Origin: Crenothrix polyspora
GTDB taxonomy: Bacteria > Pseudomonadota > Gammaproteobacteria > Methylococcales > Methylomonadaceae
Length of the DNA: 32,002 bases
NCBI GenBank assembly: GCA_945902915.1
Contig: CAMDNJ010000016.1
Coordinates: 1 to 32,002, forward strand
Reading direction: 5' to 3'
Every line of letters begins with the position of its first letter. Position 1 is the first letter of the stretch. This document shows, one piece after another, positions 1 through 8,423 of the stretch. The notes beneath the pieces are model-generated. The model had not been told where the DNA came from and made no database searches. It was given only the letters and a program-made list of their open reading frames with translations. A program made the translations under genes and the position numbers.

Positions 1-1
1 A

Positions 2-400
2 GAGTTGTTAGATACCGCTTTTAAGAAATATTCAGGAATATCGCCATTATTAGCTGTCGCCAAAATGAATGATAGCGAAACGCTGGTTATTGATGTACGC
101 GATGCGACAGAATTTTCTTCTAACCACATTGAGCAAGCCATTAATATGCCTTTAGGTAAATTAATAGAAGATATTTCTAAAATAACTGAGCATAAACATA
201 AACCGGTACTGATTGCTTGTTTAAATGGAACACGATCAGCGTCTGCAGGTAAAATTTTAACTAAAGCTGGTTTTGAGCACGTTTTTGTTATTATCGGTGG
301 CATGCAAGCTTGGGAAAATGACTACAAATTACCTATAAAGAATAGTAGCAAAAAACAAGTAAAAACAAATACCAACAACGTCATCGTTGTACCTAAATAA
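2..400 (+). CDS. Rhodanese-like domain protein (YibN type), 5' end outside window
   Basis: Single rhodanese domain of the sulfurtransferase superfamily. The active-site loop is ACLNGTRSAS, with the catalytic Cys in the CxxGxR pattern, and the domain opens with LVIDVRDATEFSSNHIEQAINMP, typical of the fold. The frame is open to the left edge; the first possible start inside the window is a TTG at position 5, but homologues of the E. coli yibN type carry an N-terminal membrane anchor, so the true start most likely lies upstream of the window. The C-terminus is a basic, Asn/Lys-rich tail. It is followed after 34 bases by secB and then gpsA, the same neighbourhood as E. coli yibN-grxC-secB-gpsA but without grxC. 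Sulfur-transfer substrate unknown. Confidence 0.88.
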   Translation, partial: ELLDTAFKKYSGISPLLAVAKMNDSETLVIDVRDATEFSSNHIEQAINMPLGKLIEDISKITEHKHKPVLIACLNGTRSASAGKILTKAGFEHVFVIIGGMQAWENDYKLPIKNSSKKQVKTNTNNVIVVPK

Positions 401-434
401 CCTTTTAATTAACTACTAATCCACACAATATATT

Positions 435-905
435 ATGACCGAAGAACAACAAGTACCTGAAAAACAATTTTCTATACAAAAAATATATACTAAAGATCTG
501 TCGTTTGAGACACCCGGTTCACCAAAAATATTTACTGAAAAATGGGAGCCTACTGTAGAACTTAATCTCAGCACACAAATACAATCTTTAGAACAATCTT
601 TATATGAAGTGGCCCTTACCATTACTATCACAGTAAAAAGTGCTGACTCTATTGCTTATTTGGTAGAAGTTAATCAAGCGGGGATTTTTACCCTGAGTGG
701 TTTTACTGAAGAAGAAATGGGGCCTATGCTAGGTAGTTTCTGCCCTAATATCCTTTTTCCATATGCACGCGAAGCCGTATCTGATTTAGTGGCAAAAGGT
801 GGTTTCCCTCAATTATTGTTAGCACCCGTTAATTTCGATGCTTTATATGCTCAACAATTACAGTATGCCCAACAACAAGTTCCTGGTTCTGAAACTATCA
901 ATTAA
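435..905 (+). CDS. secB: Protein-export chaperone SecB
   Basis: SecB is a cytosolic homotetrameric chaperone that holds preproteins unfolded and hands them to SecA. The 156-residue length fits the family, as do the segment YTKDLSFETPGSPKIF near the N-terminus, the central VTITVKSADSIAYLVEVNQAGIF-like strand region (here LTITITVKSAD then YLVEVNQAGIFTLSGF) and the FPYAREAVSDLVAKGGFPQL stretch before the C-terminus. The start ATG at 435 has no clear Shine-Dalgarno sequence. It lies between the rhodanese gene and gpsA (9-base gap to gpsA), so the three genes probably form one transcript. Identification is firm from sequence plus gene order. Confidence 0.96.
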   Translation: MTEEQQVPEKQFSIQKIYTKDLSFETPGSPKIFTEKWEPTVELNLSTQIQSLEQSLYEVALTITITVKSADSIAYLVEVNQAGIFTLSGFTEEEMGPMLGSFCPNILFPYAREAVSDLVAKGGFPQLLLAPVNFDALYAQQLQYAQQQVPGSETIN

Positions 906-914
906 TGTGCATTG

Positions 915-1910
915 ATGAATAAAATAGCTATCTTAGGTGCTGGTTCATGGGGCACTGCTCTTTCACTATTGGCAGCCAGAAATGGCTGCCAAGTTTTATT
1001 ATGGGGTCATAATAAAGAACAGATAGCTATACTAGCTAAGCAACAACAAAACCAACGTTATTTACCAGGCCATTATTTCCCTGTAAACCTAAATGTTACA
1101 GCTGATCTGGCTGTGGTAAGTGCATTTAGTGATTTAATGTTGGTTTGCGTACCCAGTCATGCTTTTAAAGATACCTTGATTCATCTTAAATCACACATAA
1201 CTAATCCAGTAAAAATTGCTTGGGCCACTAAAGGTTTTAATCCATACGATGGTCGATTACTACATCAAATAGTTGCCGAAGTTTTTTCAGCAGACACGCC
1301 TTCGGCCATACTTTCAGGCCCTACTTTTGCGCTTGAAGTGGCCAGTAATTTACCAACAGCAATTACTATTGCAGCTACTAAACCGTCATTTGCTAAAGAA
1401 TTATCAACTATTTTACATAGCGATCTTTTTAGAACTTATACCAGTTCTGATGTTATAGGTGTTGAAGTAGGCGGTGCTGTCAAAAATGTACTTGCTATTG
1501 CTGCAGGTGTCGCAGATGGCTTAGGTTTTGGTGCTAATACGCGTGCTGCATTAATTACACGAGGACTTAATGAGATTATTCGTTTAGGTACTACTTTAGG
1601 TGGTAGCAGAGAAACCTTTATGGGTCTAGCAGGCTTAGGTGATCTTATTTTAACCTGTACGGATAACCAATCTAGAAACCGACGTTTTGGCTTAGCATTA
1701 GGGCTAGGTAAAGATCAAGCAACAGCAATGAACGAAATAGGTCAAGAAATAGAAGGTATTTCTGCTGCTAAAGAAACCTTTTTATTAGCCAAAAAGTACG
1801 CAATCGACATGCCCATTATCGAGCAAACCTATAAAGTACTCTATGAAGGCTTAGCGCCACTTACTGCCGTACATAACTTATTGGGTCGTCAACAAAAACC
1901 CGAGTATTAA
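915..1910 (+). CDS. gpsA: Glycerol-3-phosphate dehydrogenase [NAD(P)+]
   Basis: Cytosolic enzyme that reduces dihydroxyacetone phosphate to sn-glycerol 3-phosphate, the backbone for phospholipid synthesis. The N-terminus MNKIAILGAGSWGTALSLLA holds the GxGxxG dinucleotide-binding loop (Gly8-Gly13). The middle shows SGPTFALEVA and GVEVGGAVKNVLAIAAG, the latter with the conserved catalytic Lys, and GLAGLGDLILTCT follows. Length 331 residues, normal for the family. I place the start at the ATG at 915; a TTG one codon upstream is in frame but unnecessary. It follows secB after 9 bases, so it is probably translationally coupled to secB. No intrinsic terminator is obvious downstream. Confidence 0.97.
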   Translation: MNKIAILGAGSWGTALSLLAARNGCQVLLWGHNKEQIAILAKQQQNQRYLPGHYFPVNLNVTADLAVVSAFSDLMLVCVPSHAFKDTLIHLKSHITNPVKIAWATKGFNPYDGRLLHQIVAEVFSADTPSAILSGPTFALEVASNLPTAITIAATKPSFAKELSTILHSDLFRTYTSSDVIGVEVGGAVKNVLAIAAGVADGLGFGANTRAALITRGLNEIIRLGTTLGGSRETFMGLAGLGDLILTCTDNQSRNRRFGLALGLGKDQATAMNEIGQEIEGISAAKETFLLAKKYAIDMPIIEQTYKVLYEGLAPLTAVHNLLGRQQKPEY

Positions 1911-2619
1911 GCTTATGTTATCTAACCTATTAGTGTTTTTTTATTGATTTAACCTAGACTACTTTTATAAGTTCAGCGCCTTATATCTACTAATAGCATC
2001 TGTTCTAAAACAATATTAATATCTACTTCAGGTTATTCCGACATGGATTTACCCCATGATATGTAGCGTTTCGCCCTTTGGATAATAACACTAGGCATAA
2101 GTTCTCGTCTTCAGTAAGCAGTCCAGGCCAAGCCAAGCAATTCAAGCCTATCTATTATGATTTTCGCCTTGGACTTAGCGCAAAAATTAGCCGCTTTGAA
2201 ATTAATATTTCTTGGAGACTGTCCTAATTTGGTCATATTTTTTGATCATTTGAGGCGAATAGTTGTTCAATTTAACGAAATGAGCGGGGAATCTTGCCAA
2301 ATGGCTTTTCCGCAGTAGGTTTTCTATTCTCGGACAGCCGCCTAGGTTGCCGGGTGCAGGCAGTTATGAAGAGCAAAATCAACATGACAACAACCAAAAT
2401 TTAGAAGCCAACTGGCTGTCTGGCGATGCTGTTCTTAGAATTATGGGCTAAGTAATGACGCTGATTATGCTGCATACATTCGGAATTACCCTAGAAATCT
2501 GATTAAACAGGACTATTTTCAACATGGTTGTGAATATTTCTTCTCGATATGAAGCTAGGCATTAATCCGATGGACTAAGCCTGATGAACTCAATACAGGT
2601 ATTTTATATACCCAGATGA

Positions 2620-2648
2620 GGTGCAATATGACTAACGCCTATTGCACC
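2620..2648. repeat. REP-like palindrome GGTGCAATA / TATTGCACC
   Basis: Two perfect 9-base arms, GGTGCAATA (2620-2628) and TATTGCACC (2640-2648), are separated by 11 bases. No T-run follows on either strand, so this looks more like a REP-type palindrome than an intrinsic terminator. It lies in the gap between the convergent gpsA and OmpA-type genes. Confidence 0.55.
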
Positions 2649-2664
2649 CTACCAGTCTATATCA

Positions 2665-2706
2665 TTTTCAACCCAACATTACCAAGCATGATCGTTGGGT
2701 TGAAAA
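2665..2706. repeat. 13-bp inverted repeat downstream of the OmpA-type gene
   Basis: The arms TTTTCAACCCAAC (2665-2677) and GTTGGGTTGAAAA (2694-2706) are perfectly complementary with a 16-base loop. It sits 25 bases past the stop codon of the minus-strand OmpA-type gene and could act as a 3'-end hairpin for that transcript. The A/T bases form part of the stem and no separate U-tract follows, so intrinsic termination is only possible, not certain. Confidence 0.5.
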
Positions 2707-2731
2707 ATCATCAAGCCAAACTACCCATTAG

Positions 2732-3793
2732 TTATTTAGTTTGACTACCATTGATTTCTAATTGTACGCGACGGTTATTACTACGACCCTGTTCAGTATC
2801 ATTAGTATCTATAGGACGAGCCCAACCATATCCTTGTGTAGTCAAATGTGGTGAGTGTGTGTCGTGAACCAAATACTTTTTAACCGCTATAGCACGATTT
2901 TCTGACAATTTGATATTATGTTTTAAGGAACCGGTTTTGCTGGTATGACCTTGAACTTCAATAATTAAATCAGGATTATTTTTAATGATATTAGCGGCAT
3001 TATCAAGGTTATTAAAATATTGATGTTTGATTATGGCTTTGTCATTGTCAAATTTAACGTCTACAGTCCAGCAACCATTGATGGCAACATGTGCACCAGC
3101 AGGTGTATTAGGGCATTGATCAACACAGTCATTAACACCATCATGGTCACTGTCTAAGGTTGAGCAATCAGTAGTACGAGCTTGAACGATCGGCGTAACT
3201 GCAGGAGTTGCTGCAGGACTTTGCGCAACGACATGTTTTGGTTTAGCGCCAAAAGGAACGACAAAACCCATGTTAACAACTAAGTCATTAAACTCATTAG
3301 TGCCTTGCTGCAGGTTTGCACCTGCATTATTATTGTAACGATAGCGTACATCACTACGCACTAAAAAGTTATCGGATATTTCGTAAGTTAAACCTGCGCC
3401 TGCTTCACCAACAAAACCGGTGCCACTTTTGCCGTTGTGGCTAGAGTTTATGGCACCTAAACCGATAACGGTGTAAGGTGAAAAAGCACCTCGTGAAATA
3501 TAATATTGAATATCTGCCGTGCCACCGGTAATATCCCAGCGACCATTTTTGTTTTCACTGTCATAGCCTTGATAAAAGCTTTTTAATTCGACATTAAAAT
3601 GCTCATTAAGGATTTTACCAATCCCCATACCACCTCCCCATCCACTATCGGTATTACGGTCGCCGCCAGGTTGAACAAAAGTGCCAAAAGGTGAGACGTA
3701 CCAACGCTTATCTACAGTATCATCAGCCTTAGCAGACGAAAAAAGACCTAAGCTAGTTAATGCCACTAGGGCGATTAAGTTTTTTTTATACAT
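2732..3793 (-). CDS. OmpA-family outer membrane protein (beta-barrel, TSP3 linker, peptidoglycan-binding domain)
   Basis: Outer membrane protein tethered to peptidoglycan. I place the start at 3793 (MYKKNLIALVALTSLGLFSS), because a GAGGAA ribosome binding site lies just upstream and a classical signal peptide ending near AKA|DD begins there; a longer in-frame ATG at 3868 would bury the signal peptide. Order: signal peptide (1-23), N-terminal OmpA-like eight-stranded barrel region with glycine/aromatic alternation (about 24-190), Pro/Ala/Val linker, thrombospondin type 3 calcium-binding repeat DSDHDGVNDCVDQCPNTPAG, then an OmpA C-terminal domain (IEVQGHTSKTGSLKHNIKLS and GYGWARPIDTNDTEQGRSNN, with the NRRVQ end). 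353 residues. Monocistronic; followed by a 13-bp hairpin. Confidence 0.9.
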   Translation of the reverse strand: MYKKNLIALVALTSLGLFSSAKADDTVDKRWYVSPFGTFVQPGGDRNTDSGWGGGMGIGKILNEHFNVELKSFYQGYDSENKNGRWDITGGTADIQYYISRGAFSPYTVIGLGAINSSHNGKSGTGFVGEAGAGLTYEISDNFLVRSDVRYRYNNNAGANLQQGTNEFNDLVVNMGFVVPFGAKPKHVVAQSPAATPAVTPIVQARTTDCSTLDSDHDGVNDCVDQCPNTPAGAHVAINGCWTVDVKFDNDKAIIKHQYFNNLDNAANIIKNNPDLIIEVQGHTSKTGSLKHNIKLSENRAIAVKKYLVHDTHSPHLTTQGYGWARPIDTNDTEQGRSNNRRVQLEINGSQTK

Positions 3794-4008
3794 AAACAAT
3801 TCCTCAAAAGAATAAAGATAAAAGGGTAAAGATAAAATACAGGTGTTCCGACGATGAGAGACTAACAACTACTTTTTATTGCTGGGGATAATTTAGATTA
3901 TATACCATATGGAAGGGCAAGAGTTTATAGAAAATATATTGCACAGAGTAAAAGCGTTAAAGTCGCTTTGAAAAGCCATTATTTAAGTATATAAATTATA
4001 ATAAGCTA

Positions 4009-6069
4009 TCAGTTAGCTAAGGGCAATTTAATGGTAAAAGTAGTGCCTACTCCGAGATTGCTTTCAACATCACATAACCCCTCATACTTTAAGATGGTGT
4101 CGCGTGCCTCATAAACTCCAATTCCCATACCTGCATTACCTTTTGTAGTATCAAAGGGCTTAAACAAGCGTTCAGCAATAAACTTAGCATCCATGCCAAC
4201 ACCGTTATCGATGATTTTAATAATGGCATAGCGCTCATCCTTACTCAATATCAACTGCACGGTACCATGATGTTCAGTGGCTTCTTGTGCATTTTGCACT
4301 AAATGCCCAAGTATGGCCGTGAGCTTTTCTTTTTCACCTAAAACTTCACATTTATCTACATTCATGATGATGTGTATTGCCGGTTTATGACCCTGCTGCT
4401 GTATTTTTACGTCCTCAATCACCTCATTAAGATTAAGCAGGCTTATAGAATCAGTTTTTACCCAACCTTTATTAAGTTGCCCTAATATTGAGACTATTTT
4501 ATTAACTACATTTTCCAAGGTCTCAATTGAATCATCTATAAACTCAGGCTTATAGCGATGTTTTACGGAGTTTTTAACAATTAATGATACTTGAGCTACT
4601 AGGTTTTTAAGATCATGAACCAAAAAAGCAGAAAGCTGGTTATAGGCTTCAAACTGACGTGATCTAAATAAAGCTTCATTAGTATGACTTAGAGCTAGGG
4701 CATTGGTTAATTGCATTCCCACCGTTTTTAATAGATCATGATCTTCCCACATGAGTTGTCTGTTTATTTTGGCTTTAGCTAATACGACAAAGGCAACTAA
4801 TTTATGTTTTCGAAATAACGGTATGATTAAACTAATACGTTGATCTTTAGCAAGCCACGCTGATAAATCTACTTCATTATAAACATAGGGTGTATTTGCA
4901 AACTCAACAAAATCAATCATCCACTGCTTGTTCTTCATAAACCTAATTAAGGAATTATTCTTCTTTATGGTCTGAGGTGCATGCATATTTAGGTTAATTT
5001 CTTCTGCTAAATAAAAATCATCTTGATCATTGCTTAACCATAAAGCGCCTCCCGAAGTTTCGGTTAATTTCATCAGTGTCTTAATAATAACGGCTGATAA
5101 CTCATTCACAGAGTCAAGTTGTGCAATCGTTTTACTTAGTTCTATCCAGATATCACGATAATCATAGCGGTAGTTAAAAAAGTGCTGATTAAAATACACC
5201 TTAGTCATAGATCTGACTTTGCCAGATACTAATAATATGAGTAGGGTCATGATCGCTATAAAAACAAATATTATTTGGGCAACACCACCCCAACTACCGT
5301 CATAATCTCTAATATAAAATCCAGCAAATGACATTAGTAACAGATATGCACCTGTTCCTATTAATACTGTAGTATGAAATATAGTTTTTCGTGGCGCTAT
5401 AATGTAATTTGCACTATTGGTCTGCAAGCGGCGTATTGAGATAGCTAATAAGGGGACAATTAAAGCATTAAGAAAGCCTCGTGAGTTCCATAGCATAAAA
5501 TCGATATGTGCAAATAATAGAGACTTAGTGTAAACAATAAAATCGACCCCAAATAATGCCCCTAACCCTAAACATAAGAACTTGATCGTCCAATGTTGAT
5601 CGGGTGTCGAATTTCGAAAAAGCTGTTCTACTAAAATTAAGCCTACAATTGAAAAAATGACATGGGCAAAAATCCGAATATCTTGACCTAATAACATTTG
5701 GACCTGATAACGAAAGTCACTAAAGATTTCTAGGATAAAAACAAAGCCTATCATTAAAGCAAATACTTTGTTAGTTGATGTCGTAAAGAGAAACTTGTCT
5801 TGCTGTTTTAAGATTAATGTCCTTAATAACAAAAACCAAGCTACATCGCGTAAAGTCTCTAGCGGCAAAGTCGCGGAGGTTAATAAATCATCATGATAAA
5901 CAGCATAAGCTATATAACCCGACCACAGCAGCGACAAACTGATGGCCAACAGCAAAGGGAGCAATAATTGATTCTTTTTAAAATCTCTTAAAGAAAAAAA
6001 CAATAAAAACAAATTGGCTACTGAGGCTGTTAAATAACTATAATAGATATAATCTTCCATGGAATTCAT
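4009..6069 (-). CDS. prsK: PEP-CTERM system sensor histidine kinase PrsK
   Basis: Membrane sensor kinase of the family paired with the sigma54 response regulator PrsR in exosortase/PEP-CTERM bacteria, where the pair controls exopolysaccharide and sorted-protein genes. Layout: about seven or eight membrane segments (residues 10-285), a GAF-like domain (about 305-460), a phosphoacceptor helix LSAFLVHDLKNLVAQ with His485 and no standard HisKA spacing, then the ATPase domain with N box HLVQNAQEA (Asn593), G1 box DNGVGMD (621-627) and G2 box GNAGMGIGVYEARD. 686 residues, normal for PrsK. Start MNSMED, with AAGAG upstream; Met4 is an alternative. No prsR, exosortase or EPS genes are in the window, so it is an orphan here. 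It is divergent from the Fic-like/zeta gene. Confidence 0.9.
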   Translation of the reverse strand: MNSMEDYIYYSYLTASVANLFLLFFSLRDFKKNQLLLPLLLAISLSLLWSGYIAYAVYHDDLLTSATLPLETLRDVAWFLLLRTLILKQQDKFLFTTSTNKVFALMIGFVFILEIFSDFRYQVQMLLGQDIRIFAHVIFSIVGLILVEQLFRNSTPDQHWTIKFLCLGLGALFGVDFIVYTKSLLFAHIDFMLWNSRGFLNALIVPLLAISIRRLQTNSANYIIAPRKTIFHTTVLIGTGAYLLLMSFAGFYIRDYDGSWGGVAQIIFVFIAIMTLLILLVSGKVRSMTKVYFNQHFFNYRYDYRDIWIELSKTIAQLDSVNELSAVIIKTLMKLTETSGGALWLSNDQDDFYLAEEINLNMHAPQTIKKNNSLIRFMKNKQWMIDFVEFANTPYVYNEVDLSAWLAKDQRISLIIPLFRKHKLVAFVVLAKAKINRQLMWEDHDLLKTVGMQLTNALALSHTNEALFRSRQFEAYNQLSAFLVHDLKNLVAQVSLIVKNSVKHRYKPEFIDDSIETLENVVNKIVSILGQLNKGWVKTDSISLLNLNEVIEDVKIQQQGHKPAIHIIMNVDKCEVLGEKEKLTAILGHLVQNAQEATEHHGTVQLILSKDERYAIIKIIDNGVGMDAKFIAERLFKPFDTTKGNAGMGIGVYEARDTILKYEGLCDVESNLGVGTTFTIKLPLAN

Positions 6070-6176
6070 GCAGTACTCTTATGGGTAGCGTTTTGTTGAT
6101 ATTGGATATTAACTTGATAAGTCGTGTAGGATAACAAATATTATGAGCTGCAATACAACTTTATACTTTACATTAT

Positions 6177-8351
6177 ATGGCTAGTATGATGAATAAAATA
6201 AATATTCCTAGCGTTTCTGGATATAGACAGCTTAAAAAACTGCGTACTGCATTAGCTATATCACAGGGCTCTAAATTATTATCGACCTTACAGCAAGAAG
6301 CTGAAGGTACAGTTTCGCATGACCAAACTAAACGAGTTACCTATTTAACCGCCCTATTCTCTCGTATCCATCGTGAAATTTATCAAGACTGGAAGGAGCA
6401 GCCTACTGTCAGTCATCGCCCTGGTACTATGACCGATCCTGATAAACGCAAAACCTTTCGAGAAACCATAGAGCGCTTGGTATTAGATGATGAGGATGAC
6501 AATGATGACACGGCTATTTTTGATAACAATGGCTTTGTCATAAGAGTTGACAATATAGCTGAAAGACTGGGTAGTTTTTATCAAACAATGCGCGCAGTGC
6601 GACCTTTTAGTTTTGGTAATCGCTTAACGTTGGATTTTTTTATCACCATGCTAGGTAAGTTGCCCGCTATCAAAAGCGTTTACGAACAAGGTATTGATTT
6701 CAGGCGTATCGATACCAGTGATGCCGTTGCATTACATAATGCTAACAGTACACTAAGAGAAATTACTTTAGCCTTTGAACATGCATTAGATCCTACGCGC
6801 AGTAAAAGCTTACAAAATCAAGCCAATGCTTACGGTAAGTGGCCAGAAAACAAACATTTCATTTCCGGCATTCCTTTTTTATCACATACCACCAAAGATG
6901 GTATAAGTTGCATAGTTGCTGTCAATGGCGGTTTAGTGCCCTTAGATAATATTAAGCAAGATCTTTTCATCGCTGGCAAGCATTTAGCCGATTACCCGCT
7001 ATGCACTCTTGAAAAAATGATTGGTTATTTAGCCGGCACCGAAGATATTAGGAAGACAGGTTGTTATGAAATCGATGGCATCAGCATTGCTGAAGATGGA
7101 GCTTCGCCTTTATTTTGTTTAGATATTAACATGCTAACAGGGCTACGCACTCCGGCACACACAGAATTAGTAGAATTGCTTAAGCAATGCCAAGGCAATA
7201 AGGCAAGCATATTTGATTTAGTAAAAATTCCCAAACTTAAAGAACTATTAATTAGCTCTGCTAATAATGATAGTAGACTGGAGCGAGCCGTTGAGATTGC
7301 GCATGAACGCTTAAGTAAAATCATTAATAAACTAGAGGTCGAAAAAGAACAACTTTTCAAAGATAAATATCCCGTCACTAACCCCATGTTATTTATGTCT
7401 ATGGGTGGAGCAGGTGCTGGAAAAACAGCGGTAGAAGACATTGCTAAAGCTCATTGTAATGATAATTTTGTTATCGCCTCATTAGATGAATTTAGAAAAA
7501 AGAGTGATCTTTATCAAGTACTGACGGCAGCAAGTCATCACAGTGACGATTATGTCTATGTTGAACCTTTTGCTAATCGATTAAGAGACGCCGTTGCCGA
7601 ACATGCCAAAATAAACCATATAAATCTACTTTATGATGGCACCGGCATTCCTTATCAACCCCGTTATTCAACTATTATCGAACAATTTGCAGAGGCTGGT
7701 TTTCACACCCAAATAACCGCAGTTGATGCCTTTATTGTTAAACCTAAAGATCGTGAATATGAGCTGATACGCTCTAGTGTGATTGATAGTGTTAAAGAGC
7801 GTTATGAAACAACAGGGCGAGCATTACCTTGGGTAGTGACGGTTGATAAACACATACGTGCACCTCGATCCTTTTTTTATGCCCTAGAGCATCAACAGTT
7901 AGACAAACTTTCCTTGTTTGCTAATGATGGCGAAAAAGATCATCACTATTTAGTAGCAGAAAGCTTTTCATTGTCTGATCAAGAGGTTCGTATACTGCAA
8001 CAGCAGCAACTATCAGGCACTTTAAAACCTTATCTTGAATTGTTGATAAGAAACCATAAGGACTCTATCTTAAGTCATTTAGCTGAAAATGATCACGCAA
8101 AACTCAATGAACTGATCAATAGAAATCCATTTTTCTCAGAAACTAACGTCGCCTTTCAAATCTATCATAGTAGTACAGGCAATCGTGTGCTGGTCATTTA
8201 CAATGCTAGACGCTTAGTAGATTTTGTTGAAAAGAGGCAGTTAAATCCTAATGCCTCGGGTGTCGATGGTTTGTTACATAAACCTGAATCACTGGCTTTT
8301 CATGTTGATCCTTATGCTAAGGATCCGTGGATTACACGATTACAAGAATAG
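6177..8351 (+). CDS. Large zeta-toxin-family P-loop kinase with degenerate N-terminal Fic-like region
   Basis: 724 residues, much longer than stand-alone zeta toxins. The C-terminal half holds a zeta-toxin-type kinase: Walker A GGAGAGKT (about 410-417), SLDEFRKKSD (435-444, matching the conserved Asp-containing substrate segment) and NLLYDGTGIPYQPRY (483-497). Zeta toxins phosphorylate UDP-N-acetylglucosamine. The N-terminal part contains IAERLGSFYQTMRAVRPF followed by SFGNRLTLDFF (128-155) and GIDFRRID (172-179), which I read as a Fic fold in which the catalytic HPFxxGNGR motif has become RPFSFGNRLT: the His is Arg and the Gly-Asn-Gly-Arg nest is broken. An acidic stretch LDDEDDNDD lies at 103-111. 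No epsilon-like antitoxin is adjacent. The start is uncertain (ATG at 6177, 6186 or 6189; no clear ribosome binding site). The Fic assignment is inference from the motif; the kinase call is firmer. Confidence 0.8.
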   Translation: MASMMNKINIPSVSGYRQLKKLRTALAISQGSKLLSTLQQEAEGTVSHDQTKRVTYLTALFSRIHREIYQDWKEQPTVSHRPGTMTDPDKRKTFRETIERLVLDDEDDNDDTAIFDNNGFVIRVDNIAERLGSFYQTMRAVRPFSFGNRLTLDFFITMLGKLPAIKSVYEQGIDFRRIDTSDAVALHNANSTLREITLAFEHALDPTRSKSLQNQANAYGKWPENKHFISGIPFLSHTTKDGISCIVAVNGGLVPLDNIKQDLFIAGKHLADYPLCTLEKMIGYLAGTEDIRKTGCYEIDGISIAEDGASPLFCLDINMLTGLRTPAHTELVELLKQCQGNKASIFDLVKIPKLKELLISSANNDSRLERAVEIAHERLSKIINKLEVEKEQLFKDKYPVTNPMLFMSMGGAGAGKTAVEDIAKAHCNDNFVIASLDEFRKKSDLYQVLTAASHHSDDYVYVEPFANRLRDAVAEHAKINHINLLYDGTGIPYQPRYSTIIEQFAEAGFHTQITAVDAFIVKPKDREYELIRSSVIDSVKERYETTGRALPWVVTVDKHIRAPRSFFYALEHQQLDKLSLFANDGEKDHHYLVAESFSLSDQEVRILQQQQLSGTLKPYLELLIRNHKDSILSHLAENDHAKLNELINRNPFFSETNVAFQIYHSSTGNRVLVIYNARRLVDFVEKRQLNPNASGVDGLLHKPESLAFHVDPYAKDPWITRLQE

Positions 8352-8423
8352 TTTTAAGCTTAATAGTTATAGGGTAATATACGCCCATCAGCCCCATCAC
8401 TAAGTCCAATACAGGATTAACGC

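Larger units (their letters stand above)
1911..2731. other. Gene-free stretch with hairpins, probably decayed sequence
   Basis: This stretch between gpsA and the convergent OmpA-type gene holds no credible start-to-stop gene. Two overlapping short stop-free frames (roughly 2205-2360 on the minus strand and 2285-2450 on the plus strand) lack start codons and recognisable motifs. Two clear palindromes lie at the right end (listed separately). GGACAG/CTGTCC motifs near 2220 and 2335 could be ends of an old insertion, but this is weak. Confidence 0.5.

Noticed and set aside
401-434. Missing grxC between the rhodanese gene and secB
   Set aside because: Only 34 bases separate them; absence of grxC from this block is known to vary between gammaproteobacteria and is not remarkable by itself.
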